Of a stretch of DNA of 64,000 nt, positions 62,102 to 64,000 are shown in pieces. Under the pieces are notes generated by a model. The model was not told where the DNA came from. It saw nothing but the letters and a program-made list of their open reading frames with translations, and searched no databases. Each line of letters opens with the position of its first letter. Position 1 is the first letter of the stretch. The stretch lies in contig JAWKYD010000005.1 in the NCBI GenBank assembly GCA_041396685.1, positions 330,970 through 394,969 on the forward strand, in the 5' to 3' direction. The stretch is from JAUIAI01 sp041396685 (GTDB taxonomy: Bacteria; Pseudomonadota; Gammaproteobacteria; Burkholderiales; Burkholderiaceae_E). Made by a program: the position numbers and the translations under genes.

Positions 62102-64000
62102 TTATGCGGCAGACAGGGTGACGCTCGAAGCGCCCAGGGTGATCGAGCTGGCGCCGGCATCGGTGCCCGCGCAATCGACAACGATGTCCCAGGTCACGGT
62201 TTGACTGGTGCACGCGCCCATGGCTCCCATGGGCAGCGACGCGGCCGGCAGGGTGTTGTTGACGGTGGTCGCCGCTGCGCCAGGGTTGGTGAGCTGCACG
62301 CTCGATACGGCCGTGCCGTTCAGGCGTGCGGTAACCGTGTAGTCGGCGCCTGGCTCCAGGCTCCCGCTCAGGATCATCCCGTCGAACGACGCGACAAGAT
62401 CGAAGGTGCCGGCAGGGTCGGTGCACTCGGTGCACGGGGCATCGATCGTGGCGCTACCGCTGGCCACGATGCTGGATCCGCCGCTTTGCGATAGCGGTTT
62501 GAATGTGAATGCACCCACCAAGTCGCGGTCCGGTTGATCTGAGCCCTGGCCGTTGGATGTGATCTGTATGCAGTGCTCGCCGCCAGGCGCGGCCGTGCCG
62601 ACCCATGTCGTGGTATTGCAGTTGCCGCCACCGCAAAAGCCGTTGTCCGGGTCCGGGTTGTTGGTCGTGCCAAGTTGCGTGCCGCCCGTGACCTCGACGC
62701 CGCCATTGGGTGTGCAATCCAGGTGGCGCGATCCCCCGATGAACAGCGGCGACGAATCCGCGTTGGGCGCGGCCACGCATCCTGGCACCGCCTGGCCGAC
62801 GGTGTTGCCGATCTGCGCGTTCAGCCCGGTATAGCTGGCCCCGGAGATGCCGAAATTGCCGCCCGAAGTATCGACATTGCACGCCTCGACGATATGCACC
62901 GACGCCTGGCCGGAGTTCGTGCCAAGGCCCAGGTCGAGCGTGACGCCTGACCAGTCGATTTCGCCGGTGCCGTCGGCCATGACCTCGGCTGCGAACCAGC
63001 GCATGCCGACGTTGTGAAACGTCCAGCCGCCCAGCTCGGACAACTCGGTAAACCCGTTCGGAAAGCTCGCCGCCAGGCCGGCGCTCGGCGCCGGATTGAC
63101 GGTGACGCCGGCCGTCTTGTACGGGTCCATTTGCATAGTGGCCACGATGCCGAACAGCAGCACGCAGCCGGCGGTCACCGAGAACGTGGGCGAGGACGCC
63201 GGCAGGATCGGCGCGCCGTTGGGCAGAACAAATCCCTTGCCCATCGAGTGCGCGGCCTTGACCTCATAAGTCACATCGGCACCGCCCGCGCCGCCACAGA
63301 TGGCGGCCAGGTCAGGAACAGTAGAGGACAGCACCTCGATTTGCTGCGCCGATTCCGGGCCGCAACCTGATGCCGCGCCGATGACGCATTCCCCTGCGTC
63401 ATTGACGCCAAGCAACTGCGTCGGCGTACCGGGCGCGAACAGCGCCTTAATCGCCGCGCAATCGACCGGCGGCACGCTCAGATCGAAGGTGTGGTTGTTC
63501 GGGTCGGCCGCATCCGGGGTGATCGTCACGGACCCGTCATTGCTGGTCAGCACCACATCGGGCACGGGCGCACCGCCTTGCACGCTCAGATCGAACGTGT
63601 GCGCGTTCGGATCGGTCAGATCCGCGGTCACGGTCACCGAGCCGTCATTGCTGGTCAGCACGACCGGCGGATGCTGCTCGGGCGGGATGTTGCCGACCAC
63701 GGTTTGCGGGGCGCCATCCTCGCCGGTATAGACGACGGTCAGGTCGCCCGTGGCCGGGTCATAGGTGATCGAATCGAGCGTGGTCAGCGTCTCGGCGAGC
63801 GCGGCCGGGGTGCCCACCACGCACGCGCCATTGGCATCTTCACCATAGATCCGCACGGGCACGCCGTCGGCCAATACGAGCTTGAGCGCAGCGCAGTCCG
63901 CGGGACCAGCCGGGCCGGCGATACCTTGGATTCCCTGCGGGCCCTGCGGTCCCGTGTTGCCCATCGGACCGGGCAGACCTTGCGGGCCCATCGGGCCTGG
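62102..64000 (-). CDS. Collagen-like tail fibre protein, 5' end outside the window
   Basis: At least 632 residues; the reading is still open at the window edge, within a Gly-X-Y region (GPQGLPGPMGNTGPQGPQGI). After the collagen-like stalk comes a DCAALKLVLADGVPVRIYGEDANGACVVG module, repeated later as DCAAIKALFAPGTPTQLLGVNDAGECVIG. Two copies of VVLTSNDGSVT[VI]T lie between them. The C-terminal half is a large beta domain (about 210-629) with GMRWFAAEVMADG and several Cys. This is a typical modular tail fibre or spike that contacts the host. Confidence 0.82.
   Translation of the reverse strand, partial: PGPMGPQGLPGPMGNTGPQGPQGIQGIAGPAGPADCAALKLVLADGVPVRIYGEDANGACVVGTPAALAETLTTLDSITYDPATGDLTVVYTGEDGAPQTVVGNIPPEQHPPVVLTSNDGSVTVTADLTDPNAHTFDLSVQGGAPVPDVVLTSNDGSVTITPDAADPNNHTFDLSVPPVDCAAIKALFAPGTPTQLLGVNDAGECVIGAASGCGPESAQQIEVLSSTVPDLAAICGGAGGADVTYEVKAAHSMGKGFVLPNGAPILPASSPTFSVTAGCVLLFGIVATMQMDPYKTAGVTVNPAPSAGLAASFPNGFTELSELGGWTFHNVGMRWFAAEVMADGTGEIDWSGVTLDLGLGTNSGQASVHIVEACNVDTSGGNFGISGASYTGLNAQIGNTVGQAVPGCVAAPNADSSPLFIGGSRHLDCTPNGGVEVTGGTQLGTTNNPDPDNGFCGGGNCNTTTWVGTAAPGGEHCIQITSNGQGSDQPDRDLVGAFTFKPLSQSGGSSIVASGSATIDAPCTECTDPAGTFDLVASFDGMILSGSLEPGADYTVTARLNGTAVSSVQLTNPGAAATTVNNTLPAASLPMGAMGACTSQTVTWDIVVDCAGTDAGASSITLGASSVTLSAA

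Larger units (their letters stand above)
32798..64000 (-). mobile_element. Prophage (podovirus-like late region), one end in the window
   Basis: From the tRNA-Met fragment to the window edge almost every gene is on the minus strand, tightly packed with ATGA overlaps, and reads as phage late functions: tail fibres, scaffold, capsid, tail adaptor and tube, internal virion proteins, transglycosylase, polyvalent protein, holin-like protein and lysozyme. Lysis genes lie next to the attachment site. Integrase, repressor, replication genes, terminase and portal are not visible and must lie to the right, if present. Several tail genes carry frameshifts, so it is unclear whether the prophage is intact. 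Confidence 0.9.

Noticed and set aside
33279..64000. Gene transfer agent rather than prophage
   Set aside because: The holin-like protein recalls gene transfer agents, but a tRNA attachment site, podovirus-like core proteins and a homing endonuclease favour a true prophage.

Overview
The window reads as chromosome from a high-GC proteobacterium, most likely a gammaproteobacterium. The case rests on an MsbA-type lipid A flippase, a WaaE-like glycosyltransferase with an O-antigen ligase, GluQ, and a LexA box close to the E. coli consensus. No rRNA is present, so genus cannot be fixed. Sulfopropanediol degradation would suit a marine or saline habitat, but that is inference.

Layout of the chromosome part (1-32.8 kb). 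A two-component pair (1-971, minus) faces a catabolic cluster with a carboxymuconolactone decarboxylase-family protein, a beta-hydroxyacid dehydrogenase and a Baeyer-Villiger monooxygenase (1124-4227). Next come an MFS exporter and a CurA-like reductase (minus), a decayed aldo-keto reductase scrap and an HDOD signalling protein. At 8203-12515 lies an operon for R-2,3-dihydroxypropane-1-sulfonate: HpsN oxidises it to R-sulfolactate and SuyAB splits that to pyruvate and sulfite, with an SDR and a GntR/UTRA regulator. No transporter or sulfite-handling gene is in the window.

The most interesting locus is 12848-15841. Five closely packed genes encode a membrane-anchored RING-like zinc protein, a ThiF/E1-like adenylating enzyme, a YukD-like ubiquitin-fold protein, an E2 with HPN motif and active-site cysteine plus a zinc ribbon, and a JAB/JAMM peptidase with all its metal ligands. 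This looks like a complete ubiquitin-like conjugation and deconjugation pathway. An EgtB-like hercynine oxygenase follows 12 bases later. Then come LPS genes (O-antigen ligase, glycosyltransferase, msbA), dnaE (with a one-base frameshift), a flavodoxin, gluQ, a DUF3108 protein, a RhlE-type helicase, a DnaQ/GIY-YIG nuclease under a likely LexA box, a DUF1223 protein and a zinc metallopeptidase.

At 32798 the 3' half of a tRNA-Met(CAU) gene marks one end of a prophage that fills the rest of the window. Nearly all its genes are on the minus strand and read as a podovirus-like late operon. From upstream (right) to downstream (left) these are collagen-like tail fibre genes, scaffold and putative major capsid protein, tail adaptor and tail tube-like proteins, internal virion proteins, a transglycosylase, a 3288-residue polyvalent protein (ParB-like, protease-like, two ADP-ribosyltransferase-like modules, zeta-toxin-like kinase, LPD38-like tail), then small Cys-rich proteins, a holin-like protein and a lysozyme. 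A NUMOD4/HNH homing endonuclease gene sits antisense in the operon. Integrase, repressor, terminase and portal are not in view. Several genes (dnaE, the scaffold, three tail genes) carry single-base frameshifts, mostly in G/C runs, which suggests consensus sequence errors at least in part.
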